Below are positions 35,678-44,464 of a DNA stretch of 64,000 nucleotides, in pieces. Origin of the DNA: Blastocatellia bacterium (GTDB lineage Bacteria > Acidobacteriota > Blastocatellia > UBA7656). The DNA is taken from NCBI GenBank assembly GCA_035275065.1, contig DATENM010000158.1, positions 124,001-188,000 on the forward strand, written 5' to 3'. How positions within the stretch are numbered: position 1 is the first letter of the stretch; each line of letters opens with the position of its first letter. The position numbers and the translations under genes are program-made. A model generated the notes under the pieces. The model ran no database searches and had not been told where the DNA came from. It saw only the letters and a program-made list of their open reading frames with translations.

Positions 35678-37350
35678 TACTTTTGACCAGTGCCCGGGTG
35701 ACCGATGCAATGTTTCGGCAGGCTCACCTGCGTGTAAGCCTGAATGCTGCCCGAGGAGTAACCGGAGCAGGCCCACACGTTGTAGCGCGGGCAGTCATAG
35801 GGAATCAGGCTGACCGTCAGGACGTTGCTCTGCACCGTCGCCTCTTTCATCCCGCACACACCGATCCCGCTCCCCACGCGCGCGCTGAGACTCCCCGTCG
35901 TGTTGCCTGAGAAGGTTGCCCCGTGGCCTAGGGCTGACGGGTCTGGGTTGAGGCTGGAATCCCCGAACCAGGCGCGGCTGCCGACCGCCAGGGCGATGTC
36001 GAAGTGCGAGTTCGGCCCGGTCCACAGGAGATTATTTTGCACCATCGAGCCGCTGAAGTAGCGGTCCACCGTCGGCTCACTGGTCATCACCTTCAGGGGG
36101 TCTGCGGCGTAGGCCGCGTACGCCGAGTTGCCGGCGCTAAACACCCGGTTGTTGCGGACGAGCGATTTCTGTGTCGCCGGCGTCGACCGGTAGATGATGA
36201 TCCCTACATCCGTCGCGTCAACGACTTCGTTCTCTTGAATGAGCGTGCTTTCGCACGCACAGCTCAGCCCGTCTGCCCAGGGGGTGATCGTTGCTGGGTC
36301 AGGCGAATAATGGCTGCTGGAGTAGGCCGTGACCAGATTGTGTACGATGCTGATGTTGCTGCAAGGCTTGTGTGGCAACTCGCCGCTACCGTACACCTGT
36401 AGGTTGGTCCAGCCCGCCGTATTCGACAGCAGGCAATCAGAGACCTGCGATCCCGCTCCCGGCAGCAACGCGACGTTGATGTCGTTGATATGATTCTGAT
36501 CAAAGCCGACAACGCCGCGCTGGCCATCAACCCACACGGCCTTGAGCTTGGCGCCGCTATGCAGGATCACCGCCGGGCAGCCCTTATTCTCGGGCGGGCA
36601 GGTAGTAGAAGAGAAATGCGTATCCCGCACCAGCCGCGCCATCAAGGCATAGTGGTTGTGGGAAGGCCCGCCGGTCGTGCTCAGGGTCACGCCCTCTTTA
36701 ATGTGCAGTGGTTCAAGCAGGCGCACGACCGCTTTCTGCGCCAACCAGACTGTGCCGCCCGCCGGGGTAGAGTCGATGATCGGCTGTAGCTGTCTGTTCG
36801 TGTCTACCTTGACGCCGCTGCCGGTGGTGGGAATCTTGAGCGCATAGTTCGAGCCGAAGCCGTAGGAAAACCTGTCGGGCGTCGTCCCGCCGCCGCAGAT
36901 CTGCGGCACCAGACCTTGAAACTCGCCGCTGTTGAACATGGCATCGACCACCGTCGCCAGGCTCACGCCGGAGTTCAATTGATTATAGAAATGATCGAAG
37001 CCGGCTTGATCCGGCTCGCGGTTCAGGATGCCTCGGTAGAGGGTCAGGACTTTCGCGGCGTTGTCGTAGCCCAGGTTGTTGTACTCGGCTGAAAGATAAA
37101 CGCCCCGGCCCCAGGTCTTCAGGCGGCTGGCGTTGCAGCCGTTTTGCGTGAAGAAATTGACGGCGGCTTGATAGCCGCTGGCGTCAGGCGTTCGGCCCAG
37201 TGCCTCGGTATACATCTTAGCAATGAACTGGGTGGGAATGCCTGATTGCGCCGCCGTTGGCGATAACCAGAAGTTCGATGCTGCCGACAACCAGAAGGTT
37301 ATGCTGAGCAACATCACTAGAAATCTCTTGCGCTGTGGTTTACGGGCCAT
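35677..37350 (-). CDS. Secreted DUF4214 protein with parallel beta-helix
   Basis: 557 residues from the ATG at 37350, with AGGAG 8 nt upstream. A signal peptide covers ~1-35 (FLVMLLSITFWLSAAS). Residues ~40-135 form a DUF4214 domain (YTEALGRTPDASGYQA and YRGILNREPDQAGFDHF repeats), a phycobilisome-linker-like fold found on surface and S-layer-linked proteins. Residues ~200-520 have repeating short strands (VRNNRVFSAGNSAY, VQNNLLWTGPNSHFD) typical of right-handed parallel beta-helices such as pectate lyase-like adhesins. The C-terminus ends exactly where a MITE-like repeat begins and may have been cut by it. Confidence 0.82.
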   Translation of the reverse strand: MARKPQRKRFLVMLLSITFWLSAASNFWLSPTAAQSGIPTQFIAKMYTEALGRTPDASGYQAAVNFFTQNGCNASRLKTWGRGVYLSAEYNNLGYDNAAKVLTLYRGILNREPDQAGFDHFYNQLNSGVSLATVVDAMFNSGEFQGLVPQICGGGTTPDRFSYGFGSNYALKIPTTGSGVKVDTNRQLQPIIDSTPAGGTVWLAQKAVVRLLEPLHIKEGVTLSTTGGPSHNHYALMARLVRDTHFSSTTCPPENKGCPAVILHSGAKLKAVWVDGQRGVVGFDQNHINDINVALLPGAGSQVSDCLLSNTAGWTNLQVYGSGELPHKPCSNISIVHNLVTAYSSSHYSPDPATITPWADGLSCACESTLIQENEVVDATDVGIIIYRSTPATQKSLVRNNRVFSAGNSAYAAYAADPLKVMTSEPTVDRYFSGSMVQNNLLWTGPNSHFDIALAVGSRAWFGDSSLNPDPSALGHGATFSGNTTGSLSARVGSGIGVCGMKEATVQSNVLTVSLIPYDCPRYNVWACSGYSSGSIQAYTQVSLPKHCIGHPGTGQK

Positions 37351-37788
37351 CTTGGTACTCCTTTCGATCCGCTTTGCTTGAGTTAGCATTCTTAATCAAC
37401 TTCGTGCCCGGTCGCGATGATGGAACGCCGCATCACGGCTTTGCCCATCAAGGCGGAATGCGGGCCGGTTTGCGCACGCAGACGGTGGCTTCGTCGGGCC
37501 GCAGGCGTCGGCGCTTGCCGGCCCATCTGTGCATGCGCAAAACGGGTCAAAAGCGGGTCGCAAAAATGTGATGGCTGGCCTGTTTGATCGTAAATTGATT
37601 TACAAAGGATTATTTAAGGTCGCCTCGACTGGCTGTGGTAGTGTCCGGTAGTGACATAATCGAGTGTTGCCTAATTCAGAGTATGTTTGAGTTGGGCATT
37701 ACAGAGATAAGGAGACAGCGAGGCGCGGAGGATGCACCCGCAGACCCCCGCGCCTCGCTGTCTCCATGTTTCGTTCGCCTTGCCAGTG
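37351..37788. other. Intergenic region upstream of the DUF4214 gene
   Basis: 438 bp without a protein gene. It contains the 18-bp perfect inverted repeat at 37711-37765 close to the VWA stop codon. The region nearer the DUF4214 gene is AT-richer (around 37580-37620), where a promoter would be expected, but no convincing -35/-10 pair was found. Confidence 0.5.
37711..37765. repeat. 18-bp perfect inverted repeat after VWA gene
   Basis: GGAGACAGCGAGGCGCGG (37711-37728) and its exact complement (37748-37765) around a 19-nt loop, starting 24 nt after the stop of the VWA gene on the minus strand. It could be a transcript-end hairpin (followed on that strand by TTATCTCTG rather than a pure T-run) or another small mobile repeat. 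Confidence 0.7.
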
Positions 37789-40026
37789 CTACTTTGCGTA
37801 ATAGCCGCGACGCGTTCGCACTGCTGCGTCATTGCGATTGACCGTCACGCGCACACGGCGGAAAGTGCCGTCACGCTCGGCGTTCGTCGGGTAGTAGCCG
37901 ATGCTGTAGACCGTGCGGATCGCCGCCGCCACCTGCTTATAAACGCCCGACAGGTCGCCGGCTTTCTCGGCTTTGAACATCTGGCCGCCGCTCACTTCGG
38001 ACAGGCGTTGCAGTTGATCGCGCGCCACCGCGTAGGCTTCGCTCGACGAGTTGCCGCGCTCGAAGACTTCTTCGTACTCGGTGTCGAGGTAGACCGGGAA
38101 GACCATCACATCGGTCTCTTCGAGCCGCCGCGCCAACTGGTCAAACGAGACGCGCGACGGCAGCGGATTGTAGCGGTCGAGCGAACTGTCGACGCCATCG
38201 GTCATGACGACAATGGCGTTGCGTTGTCCTTTCGTGCCGCGCAGCGTATCAAACAGCGAGAACCACATCGCTTCATAGAACGACGTGCCGCCCGTTGACT
38301 CGGTGATCGCTTTGATGCGCCGCCGCAGCTCGTCGCGGTTGCCGGTCAGTTGCGAGATGACGCGAATCTCGTCCGTGAAGGTGACGACCGCCACTTTATC
38401 ATTTGCGTCTAGCACGTCGAGAAACTTGAGCGCCGCCGACTTCACCACATCGAGCTTATCCTTGATCGAGCCGGAAAGGTCTAGCACCAGCACCAGATTG
38501 AAGGGCGCGGTTTGCGGGGCGAAGAATTCAATGCGCTGTCCCTGGCCATTCTCGGCTATCCCGAAATCCTCTTTCTTCAGGCTCGAAAGCGCCTGCCCCG
38601 AACGATTGGTCACCGAGACATTCAGATTGACCAGCGCCGATTTCAGCACAATGGCTTCTTCGTCGCCGTTTGTTGGGCTGGTTGCGCCAGCCGGTGACGC
38701 GCCATTGACCGGCGCATCGTCACCGTTGGCGCGATGCAACACCGGAGGCTCTGCGGCGTGGTTGCCGCGTGAAGCGATGGCCGGTGGCTCGTTGTCCGGT
38801 GCTTCAGGCAATGGGGTGCGCCGCTGCGCGGTGCCGCGCTGAAGGTCATAGTTTGAAGGGCGGCCCTGTGCGCTGCCAGTGGATAAGTCATCATTCGCCG
38901 CCGGCGCCGCAAAGGGGTCGTTGGGCTGTGAGTAGATCGGATTGCCGGCGTCACGCGAAGGCTTGAGCGCCGTGCCCGAAGGAATGATGCGAACGCGCAG
39001 GCCGCTGCTGCCGCTGCTCGTCTGTCTTTGCTGCACAGGCCGCGAGAATTTGCTGCCCTTGTATTCGGCAACCGAATCACTGGCGTTGTCTGACCCTGCG
39101 AAGTCAGCCATCGCGCTGCCGCCCGTCGCATTGGCCGCGTTCATATTCCCCGTTGCCGGCTGGGCCCCGGCAGACCAATCGGCATCACTCGCAACGTCCA
39201 CACCGCCGCGCGCTGAACTGGCATCACGCGACGTTGACGCGCCGCCGAGCGAGGCTGATCCGCGCGATTGCGGCGGCCTGGTAAAAGAAGGAGGCTGGCC
39301 GGTGTTGGCCCTGGCGGTGGCTTGATCGCTCGCCGCGTTGGCACGGCGCATGGTGTCCATCGCCTTTGCCGCTTCGCTGATGTTCGCGCCGGGCGTCATC
39401 GTAATATTGCCCGCTTCGCTGTTCAGGATGATCGGAGCGCTGCCGCTGCCGAGCCGTCCTTCGATGGCCTGCGCGCCGCTGCGGGATGAAACGATCAGCG
39501 GCGCGGTCGAGCGCACCAGTCCGCGTGCCGTTCGCATGGAGACGGTCGCATCGTCATTGGCCGGAATTCGATACGCAATCGCGCCGCTCGTCGTCTGCAC
39601 CACTGCGCCGGCGAGCGAGCCATTGATATCAACTGGCCACGCACCGGCAACGACTTGCACCTGGCTTCGACGCGGCACCGTCAGCGTCAGATCGATGCGG
39701 CCCGGGCGGGCCGTTTGCCGGCATTGAACCGTGATCGTGTTTTGTATGCCCATGAGCAGTAATTCGTTAGGGTCGAGCGGAGAGCCGGCGGGCGAGCGTT
39801 TTTCGGCAACGACGCGCACCGTCGGCATCTCCCATACTTCGATGCGGATTGCGCCTCGCATATTCTCGATCCGCACAAGGCCATCGGCGTTAAAATCAAA
39901 AGATTCGATGCGCATCGCGCTTGCCTGGGCACTGGCATATGGGTGATTGATAACGAGAATTGCCAAGCAGAGCAACGCCACAACCAGAGTCATTCGACGT
40001 TGCCGGGCGGGAGCTAGATTAAACAT
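37789..40026 (-). CDS. Secreted VWFA-related acidobacterial protein with N-terminal adhesin-like domain
   Basis: 745 residues from the ATG at 40026 (GGAGG upstream). Signal peptide ~1-35 (MTLVVALLCLAILVINH). Residues ~40-210 show short repeated beta strands (IRIEVWEMPTVRVVAEKR, AVVQTTSGAIAYRIPA, PIILNSEAGNITM) of the DUF4097 putative-adhesin type. A long Ser/Ala/Pro/Asn-rich low-complexity linker (~220-440) follows. The C-terminal VWA domain (~450-745) has the MIDAS motif DLSGSIKD, GGTSFYEAMW and VVMTDGVDSS, and ends in TRRGYYA like TIGR03436 proteins. The fusion of a DUF4097-like domain to this VWA type is notable. Probably co-transcribed with or near the second VWA gene upstream. Confidence 0.85.
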   Translation of the reverse strand: MFNLAPARQRRMTLVVALLCLAILVINHPYASAQASAMRIESFDFNADGLVRIENMRGAIRIEVWEMPTVRVVAEKRSPAGSPLDPNELLLMGIQNTITVQCRQTARPGRIDLTLTVPRRSQVQVVAGAWPVDINGSLAGAVVQTTSGAIAYRIPANDDATVSMRTARGLVRSTAPLIVSSRSGAQAIEGRLGSGSAPIILNSEAGNITMTPGANISEAAKAMDTMRRANAASDQATARANTGQPPSFTRPPQSRGSASLGGASTSRDASSARGGVDVASDADWSAGAQPATGNMNAANATGGSAMADFAGSDNASDSVAEYKGSKFSRPVQQRQTSSGSSGLRVRIIPSGTALKPSRDAGNPIYSQPNDPFAAPAANDDLSTGSAQGRPSNYDLQRGTAQRRTPLPEAPDNEPPAIASRGNHAAEPPVLHRANGDDAPVNGASPAGATSPTNGDEEAIVLKSALVNLNVSVTNRSGQALSSLKKEDFGIAENGQGQRIEFFAPQTAPFNLVLVLDLSGSIKDKLDVVKSAALKFLDVLDANDKVAVVTFTDEIRVISQLTGNRDELRRRIKAITESTGGTSFYEAMWFSLFDTLRGTKGQRNAIVVMTDGVDSSLDRYNPLPSRVSFDQLARRLEETDVMVFPVYLDTEYEEVFERGNSSSEAYAVARDQLQRLSEVSGGQMFKAEKAGDLSGVYKQVAAAIRTVYSIGYYPTNAERDGTFRRVRVTVNRNDAAVRTRRGYYAK

Positions 40027-40118
40027 AGACTGCCTCCAATACTGCACAGTGAAGGACGAATTGATCGTCGCTGCTACAAGTCCACAACGAACGCGAACCG
40101 AAACGGTGCCTACCGAAG

Positions 40119-40147
40119 ATTGTCTGACAGGCATGAATTGGAGTCAA
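40119..40147 (-). promoter_or_regulatory. Predicted promoter of the VWA/adhesin-like gene
   Basis: Minus strand TTGACT (40147-40142), 17-nt spacer, GACAAT (40124-40119); leader about 86 nt before the ATG at 40026. Confidence 0.5.
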
Positions 40148-40185
40148 TCAAAGGTGCGCTCACCCATTCAGGTGAGGGAGGAAAA

Positions 40186-40417
40186 GGGGCCGGGGGTCGG
40201 GGGTCGGGGGGTCTGGGGCCAGGAAGCAGGAGGCAGGCGATCTTTAAGCTCCGCTAGGAGCGTGATGTTTATAGTCATCAAGGCGCTTAAACACTCAAGC
40301 CCCGTAGGGGCGCAATCGCGACATTGCGCTCCTACGGGGCTACGTCCTGTTCGATCTCTGTAACTATAAACATCGCGTCCCTACGGGACTGCCTCGTGCT
40401 TCCTGCTTCCCGGCCCC
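40186..40417. repeat. Composite heptad-arm element with nested palindromes
   Basis: The left arm (40186-40238) is seven purine-rich heptads in succession (GGGGCCG, GGGGTCG, GGGGTCG ... AGGAAGC, AGGAGGC) with one 1-nt slip; the right arm (40392-40417) is the complement with fewer copies. Nested within are ATGTTTATAGT (40265-40275) against ACTATAAACAT (40363-40373), and a 19-bp stem AGCCCCGTAGG.GCGCAAT (40298-40316 and 40323-40341, one mismatch, 6-nt loop). It lies 7 nt from the stop of the second VWA gene and between two co-directional genes. Confidence 0.85.
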
Positions 40418-40423
40418 TATCGG

Positions 40424-41968
40424 CTATTCCGTGTGCGAGGGCGATCCGACCTCCCGAGCATTGTATCCGCGGCGGTGGCGCACGGCGATGTCGTCGCGGT
40501 TCTTGACACTGATGCGAATCGAGCGGTAGCCGCCATTCGACAGCGAATTCTTCGGGTAGTAGCTGACCACATAAACGTGGCGCAGCTCGTCGGCGATGCG
40601 CGACGCCAGGCCGCTCATGTCGCTGACGCGCTCCGCGTCAAAGACCGGCCCGCCGCCGGCTTCAGTGATGTCCTTCATGAAATCTTTGCCGCCCCAGTGG
40701 CGCCCGCCGCCATTGCCACCGCCGCCACCACCATAAGGCCCATTCCGGCGCGAGCGCGGCCACGGGATAGGCAGCGGCAGTTGAATGCCGGGCCAGGGTC
40801 CACGCGGGAAGGGATTGCGTGGCCACGAGCCGCCATAGCCGCCGCCGCCACCGCCAGCCCCCGGATAGCGCAATCCATAAACCAGCACGTCAGACTCGGT
40901 GACGATATTGATGGCGTCGTCGTAATCCACGCGATGGCTGGTCGTGTCTTCGCCATCAGAGAACAGGATCAGCGCCTTGCGGCCTTCAATGCCGCGCAGC
41001 CGCCGCGCCACGGTTTCATATACGGCTTCGTAGACGCTCGTGCCTGAGCCCGTTCGCACACGGCGAATCGCCCATTCAAGCTCTTGCCGGTTGCTCGTAA
41101 AATCAGTCAGAAAGTTGATGTTGCGATCAAACGACGCCACCAATACGCGATCCTGCGGGCGCAGTTGCCGCACAAAAGCCAGCGCGGCATCCTGAATGCC
41201 TTCGATGTTGCCTTCGACGCTCGGACTGACATCGAGCAGGAGGGCGACGTTAAACGGCACCTCTTCGCTGCCGAACGAAGCGACCTCTTGCTGCACGCCG
41301 TCTTCGTAAAGCACGAAATCATCTTTGTTCAAGCGCGGGATGTAGCGGCCAGAGCGGTCGCTGACGACAATCGGAATATTGACCAGCGTCGATTCCAGCT
41401 TGATGACCTGATCCTGGCCGTCGTCAGCCGATTGGGTGGTAGGCGGCGGGTTGTTTCGCCGGTCATTTTGTTGCTGGTAATCGGGCGCGCTCCGGTCATC
41501 TTGTGGGTCGGACGGGCGGTGCAAGGTTGGCCGCCGGTCGCGGTTGCGGCCCGATGAATCGGGATCATTGCTGAAAACCGAATCATCCCCCTGGCGGTCC
41601 GTGGAGCCTTGCCTTGACGTGCCGGTGCGACTGTCCGAGGCCGACGGGCGTTGCAGCACGGGCGGGCCGGACGAGCGCGAGCTTGACGAAGGTGGCGCAT
41701 CGGTTGAACGCGACGAGCGGGTTGAAGGCGGTGTGCGCGTATCACGCGCAGCCGGCGGCTCGCTGCGGTCTGTAGTGGATGAGGTGTCCGGGTCGGCCTT
41801 CATCGGCGGACGATCAAACGGCGGCGGCTCAGGCTTTTTGGCCGGCGTTTGCGAACCCGCTTTCTGCGTTGACTGGCCGGCATTCGCGGTAATCGTCGGC
41901 ATTAACGAGACGGCGAATGCCAAAATGAGCAGCGATGCGAGAAATGACCGAAGCGACTTGCGGCACAT
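40424..41968 (-). CDS. Secreted VWFA-related acidobacterial protein
   Basis: 514 residues with a signal peptide (~1-30, FLASLLILAFAVSLMP). A long Pro/Ser/Asp/Arg-rich low-complexity region (~30-190: DTSSTTDRSEPPAARDTRTP) precedes the VWA domain, with EEDFVLYEDG-like KDDFVLYEDGVQQEV, MIDAS LLLDVSPSVEGN, and GTSVYEAVYE and LILFSDGEDTT. A Gly/Pro/Arg-rich insert (GGGGGGYGGSWPRNP) lies before the last strand. It ends RHRRGYNAREV like TIGR03436 members. Paralogue of the next VWA gene, co-directional with it, and divergent from ytxJ. Likely an extracellular or outer-membrane interaction protein; ligand unknown. Confidence 0.85.
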   Translation of the reverse strand: MCRKSLRSFLASLLILAFAVSLMPTITANAGQSTQKAGSQTPAKKPEPPPFDRPPMKADPDTSSTTDRSEPPAARDTRTPPSTRSSRSTDAPPSSSSRSSGPPVLQRPSASDSRTGTSRQGSTDRQGDDSVFSNDPDSSGRNRDRRPTLHRPSDPQDDRSAPDYQQQNDRRNNPPPTTQSADDGQDQVIKLESTLVNIPIVVSDRSGRYIPRLNKDDFVLYEDGVQQEVASFGSEEVPFNVALLLDVSPSVEGNIEGIQDAALAFVRQLRPQDRVLVASFDRNINFLTDFTSNRQELEWAIRRVRTGSGTSVYEAVYETVARRLRGIEGRKALILFSDGEDTTSHRVDYDDAINIVTESDVLVYGLRYPGAGGGGGGYGGSWPRNPFPRGPWPGIQLPLPIPWPRSRRNGPYGGGGGGNGGGRHWGGKDFMKDITEAGGGPVFDAERVSDMSGLASRIADELRHVYVVSYYPKNSLSNGGYRSIRISVKNRDDIAVRHRRGYNAREVGSPSHTE

Positions 41969-42216
41969 ATTGAAACTCCGTTAGCTTGAATTCGGCGGCG
42001 TGTGTTGCCCGCGTGGCCAGGTCGTCGAGCAGCCGGGAACTCTACAACTTTTGCTCCACGGCTCAGACCCACGGAGTTGGATGTTTTGAAATCGCGTGCG
42101 CGTGGCCTGAGTCCCAAAGAATCTTACGGGCAATGGCGAGGTTTGTCTATCGCCCTTGCCCGCCTGCCGGTGGCGCTGAGAGAATTCAATCTTCACCCAT
42201 TCTGCAAGAGACGATT

Positions 42217-42570
42217 ATGACAGAGATACTGAACCAGATTGAATCAATTGACGAACTGAACCAGGCGCTTGAAGAATCAAGCGCGCGGCCCGTCTTACTC
42301 TTCAAGCACAGCCTGACCTGTCCCATCAGCGCGCGCGCCTACAGGGAGTTTCAAAGCTATCTGGAAAACGCCGAGCCGCGGGTCAGCTATCACCTGATCA
42401 CCGTGCAGACGGCGCGCGCCGCATCGAACGAAACGGCGGCGCGGCTGCACGTCAGGCACGAGTCGCCGCAAGCCATTCTGGTGCGCGACGGGCGCGAGGT
42501 TTGGAACGCCTCGCACTTTGACATCACCGCCGCGAGGCTCGCCGAGGTGATTAAAGCTCAGCTCTCATAG
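42217..42570 (+). CDS. ytxJ: Bacillithiol-system monothiol redox protein YtxJ
   Basis: 117 residues from the ATG at 42217. Thioredoxin fold with the single-cysteine motif LFKHSLTCPISARAY (~26-40), then SYHLITVQTARAASNETA and ESPQAILVRDGREVWNASH (cis-Pro region), as in YtxJ, the monothiol bacilliredoxin of organisms that make bacillithiol. It would reduce protein-bacillithiol mixed disulfides in the cytoplasm. No bacillithiol synthesis gene is in the window. It starts in a 248-bp divergent gap opposite the VWA gene. Confidence 0.88.
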   Translation: MTEILNQIESIDELNQALEESSARPVLLFKHSLTCPISARAYREFQSYLENAEPRVSYHLITVQTARAASNETAARLHVRHESPQAILVRDGREVWNASHFDITAARLAEVIKAQLS

Positions 42571-42682
42571 CTCACATTGCGCGGGTCAGGCGATGCGAAA
42601 GGCGCACGGCGAGCCCGTCTTCGCCGGAAACGCCATGTCTGCTTGACCGGCTGACGGCGGTTCACCATAATCATCGCCTGTT

Positions 42683-44464
42683 GTGGACAAGCTTAAACCT
42701 CACCTCGATAAACTGCTGCTCACTGTTGTCTTTCTGGTCTGCGCAACGTCTACGGTCCTCTGGACGCTGAAGGATCAGACGCCGCCGTCGTGGGACCCTT
42801 CGCATCATCTCTGCGCGGCTTACGACTATTACCGTCCGCTCGGCCACTTCGATTTGCGGGGCTTTGCCCGCGAATTTTTTCAGACGAAGCACTATTACGC
42901 GCCGCTGGTTCACCTGGTGACCGCCGGCTTCTTTCTCATCTTCGGCGCGTCGCGCTTGAGCGGCATCGCCATCAACCTGCTGTCGCTCGCCGTGCTGCTC
43001 GGCTCGGTCTATTGGATTGGCCGCAGGCTTTACGACAACCACGGCGGCCCCGCGGGCGGCGCAGCCATTGGCTTAGTGGCGGGCGTGCTGACGGTCAGCT
43101 ATCACTTCAACGCCTGGCTGCTGCACGACGCGTTTCTCGATTACCCGCTGCTGGCGCATGTCACGTTGACTTTCGCGCTGCTAATCAAGGCTGACCGCTT
43201 CGAATCGCGCGCTGACGCCGTGAGGTTTGCTATCGCCGCCGGCCTGGGCTTCTGGGCCAAGCAGACCTTTGGCTTCTTCTTCATCCTCCCTGGCGCTTAC
43301 GTCGGCTTGCGAGTTCTGATGACGCGTGACCGCCGCGCAATCATCAACTTGCTCCTGGCCGGGGCCATCATCGCCATCATCATTGCGGTCTGGTATGGCC
43401 CGCATTTGCAGGATGCGATTGCGATCTACCGCATCAACCAGCGCGGCGCGCTGGACGAGAATGAGCCGCCGGTCTTCAGTTGTACCTCGCTGATCTTTTA
43501 CTGGCATACGCTGATCAGCGCGCAGATGCAGATGCCGCTCGCCATCCTCTTTGGGCTCGGATTGATCTACTCGCTGATACGCGCCCGCCGCGAGAGCTTG
43601 ATGCTCTACCTCTGGCTGTTGAGCGGCATCATCATGTTCACGCTGGTCGCCAACAAAGACGTGCGCTACACGGTGCCTGTGCTGCCGGCAGCGGCGCTGC
43701 TGTCGGTCTGCTGGCTGCGCGAATTCTATCGCCGCGTCGTGCCCCGCTCGGACGAATCGCCGCCGTCAACCTTCCGATGGCGCAAACCTCTGCTCGCCCT
43801 GAAACTGGCTCTGGTGGCTCTTATCGTGGGGTGGGCAGCGGTCAGTTTCTTCAACGCGCAGTGGCCAGCCGCCGGCCAGGGGACACACGTCGACACGCCT
43901 TACTTTCGCTGGTGGGTATTTGGGCGCAACTACTTTGTTTACGACCACCGCCCGCAAGCGCACGACTGGGGCATCCCCGAAGTCGTCCGCACGGTCGCTG
44001 AATTCCCTTATGATGAAACGTCGCCTTCAGTGCGCGCCATGACGCGCCCGATGGTGCTGCGGCAAAAGTACCTGTCGCTCGATCCGCACGAAACCGAGCG
44101 GGCCGAGAAGCAGCCTTATGGCAAGGAAGACCTCTTCGTCTGGCCGACGCTCGGCGTCGTCGTCAATCGTCCGTTTCTGAACTCTTCGGCCTGCGCGTGG
44201 TCAGCGCGGACGATGGTGCCTGAGCGCGCGGGCATGCCGCTGGTGACCATCGAATCGATTGGCGATGAGACGGAGATGGCTGACCGCCTCGATCATTGCG
44301 ATTACCTGCTCGTCCGCTCAGGGCTCGACCACGCCGAAGACGTGAAGCCGGTCGAGCGCATGATCGAGGCGGCCGTCCGCAACAACCCGCTGCGATTCCA
44401 CGAGGTCGGCAGGTTTCCGACGCCGCTCGACGGCATCGAAGCCGTGCTTTACAAGTGCTGGTGA
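42683..44464 (+). CDS. Membrane glycosyltransferase, GT39/PMT-like
   Basis: 593 residues; the only candidate start is GTG 42683 without a clear Shine-Dalgarno. An N-terminal membrane helix (~9-29) is followed by the first extracytoplasmic loop PSWDPSHHLCAAYDYYRPL, with the acidic Asp expected of dolichyl/polyprenyl-phosphate sugar transferases, and ten or so further helices to ~390. A soluble C-terminal ~200-residue domain follows. Such enzymes transfer a sugar from a lipid carrier to lipid A, proteins or glycans outside the cytoplasm. It ends TGATG, overlapping the next gene by one nucleotide, so both are translationally coupled. Confidence 0.8.
   Translation: MDKLKPHLDKLLLTVVFLVCATSTVLWTLKDQTPPSWDPSHHLCAAYDYYRPLGHFDLRGFAREFFQTKHYYAPLVHLVTAGFFLIFGASRLSGIAINLLSLAVLLGSVYWIGRRLYDNHGGPAGGAAIGLVAGVLTVSYHFNAWLLHDAFLDYPLLAHVTLTFALLIKADRFESRADAVRFAIAAGLGFWAKQTFGFFFILPGAYVGLRVLMTRDRRAIINLLLAGAIIAIIIAVWYGPHLQDAIAIYRINQRGALDENEPPVFSCTSLIFYWHTLISAQMQMPLAILFGLGLIYSLIRARRESLMLYLWLLSGIIMFTLVANKDVRYTVPVLPAAALLSVCWLREFYRRVVPRSDESPPSTFRWRKPLLALKLALVALIVGWAAVSFFNAQWPAAGQGTHVDTPYFRWWVFGRNYFVYDHRPQAHDWGIPEVVRTVAEFPYDETSPSVRAMTRPMVLRQKYLSLDPHETERAEKQPYGKEDLFVWPTLGVVVNRPFLNSSACAWSARTMVPERAGMPLVTIESIGDETEMADRLDHCDYLLVRSGLDHAEDVKPVERMIEAAVRNNPLRFHEVGRFPTPLDGIEAVLYKCW

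Larger units (their letters stand above)
40027..40423. other. Intergenic region between the two VWA genes
   Basis: 397 bp with no protein gene. From the VWA1 side: its promoter (40119-40147), then the composite repeat at 40186-40417 made of heptad arms and nested palindromes, then the end of the second VWA gene. The repeat accounts for most of the length. Confidence 0.7.
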
